Source: an uncultured Alphaproteobacteria bacterium
GTDB lineage: Bacteria; Pseudomonadota; Alphaproteobacteria; UBA8366; GCA-2717185
Direction: 5' to 3'
Assembly: GCA_943788635.1 (NCBI GenBank)
Contig: CALSRA010000030.1
Location: 1-61,632 of the forward strand
DNA length: 61,632 nucleotides
Shown here: in pieces, positions 61,577 through 61,632 of the stretch
Layout of the letters: every line of letters begins with the position of its first letter
How positions within the stretch are numbered: the stretch's first letter is position 1
Made by a program: the position numbers and the translations under genes
The notes under the pieces: model-generated
Seen by the model: only the letters and a program-made list of their open reading frames with translations
Told to the model about the DNA's origin: nothing
Database searches by the model: none

Positions 61577-61632
61577 GCGTAACAGGGCCATCCGTCGCGC
61601 GGTAGGGCGGAATGCCCGGACGGTAACGTTGT

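Noticed and set aside
1..61632. tRNA, rRNA, riboswitch and CRISPR features
   Set aside because: Scanning intergenic regions by eye gave no cloverleaf, rRNA, known riboswitch or direct-repeat array. Small RNAs without strong structure could be missed.

Overview
The window is about 61.6 kb of mostly GC-rich DNA. Its gene repertoire suggests an alphaproteobacterium, probably Rhodospirillales-like: a TctA-type carboxylate permease, many single-gene catabolic oxidoreductases, a cpa/tad pilus locus in the alphaproteobacterial order, and GTG/TTG starts with GGAG-type ribosome sites. This placement is inferred from gene content only. No rRNA, tRNA or CRISPR array was seen.

Layout. (1) 1-11,000 is a catabolic patchwork: a partial TctA permease, a tandem pair of alpha/beta hydrolases (the first carries an in-frame TAG), a CMD-family protein, a benzoylformate-decarboxylase-like ThDP enzyme, a VOC protein, an Ldh-type dehydrogenase, an MFS carrier, a beta-hydroxyacid dehydrogenase and an NHL propeller protein. 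(2) 11,050-22,945 is a coherent amide/urea nitrogen system: urtABCDE, formamidase fmdA and fmdB on the minus strand. Divergent to it is a large sensor kinase in which an NCS1 permease-like domain, a Cys-rich segment, two extra membrane helices, HisKA, HATPase and REC are joined, followed by an overlapping LuxR-type response regulator. The kinase is broken by an internal piece of an IS3-family element. The urtA/kinase intergenic region carries three AATGACGY boxes that could be the regulator's sites. (3) 22,950-33,660 holds further catabolic genes (PanE-like, hydrolase, an SDR without its catalytic Tyr/Lys, an LLM monooxygenase with a 2OG-Fe(II) oxygenase, a GMC oxidoreductase, an MFS carrier) and a second histidine kinase broken by a complete 932-bp IS5-family element plus an independent frameshift. 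(4) 33,670-42,458 is a compact Flp/Tad pilus operon, flp-cpaA-cpaB-cpaC-cpaD-cpaE-cpaF-tadB-tadC, with 4-bp stop/start overlaps at several junctions. (5) 43,045-49,192 carries an SMP-30-like lactonase, an aspartoacylase-family protein, a classical SDR, a GNAT, a DUF3883 protein and a frameshifted sulfatase. (6) 49,200-51,730 is a lower-GC scar in which two unrelated genes are cut by nested IS5 and IS3 elements. (7) 51,950-59,580 holds tex, an orphan molybdopterin subunit of the xanthine dehydrogenase family and hrpB, with two degraded copies of the hrpB 3' end nearby. (8) The right edge is an IS66 tnpC preceded by an in-frame chimera of two transposon gene fragments.

How the parts fit. The strongest functional unit is amide/urea uptake (UrtABCDE) feeding formamidase (FmdA, with FmdB), probably controlled by the divergent permease-like sensor kinase and its LuxR-type regulator. 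The sensor is not intact in this sequence, so regulation may be lost or altered, unless the break is an assembly artefact. The window shows active decay: two kinases, a hydrolase, a sulfatase and two island genes are all interrupted, by four kinds of event (nonsense mutation, small frameshift, IS insertion, IS-linked deletion).
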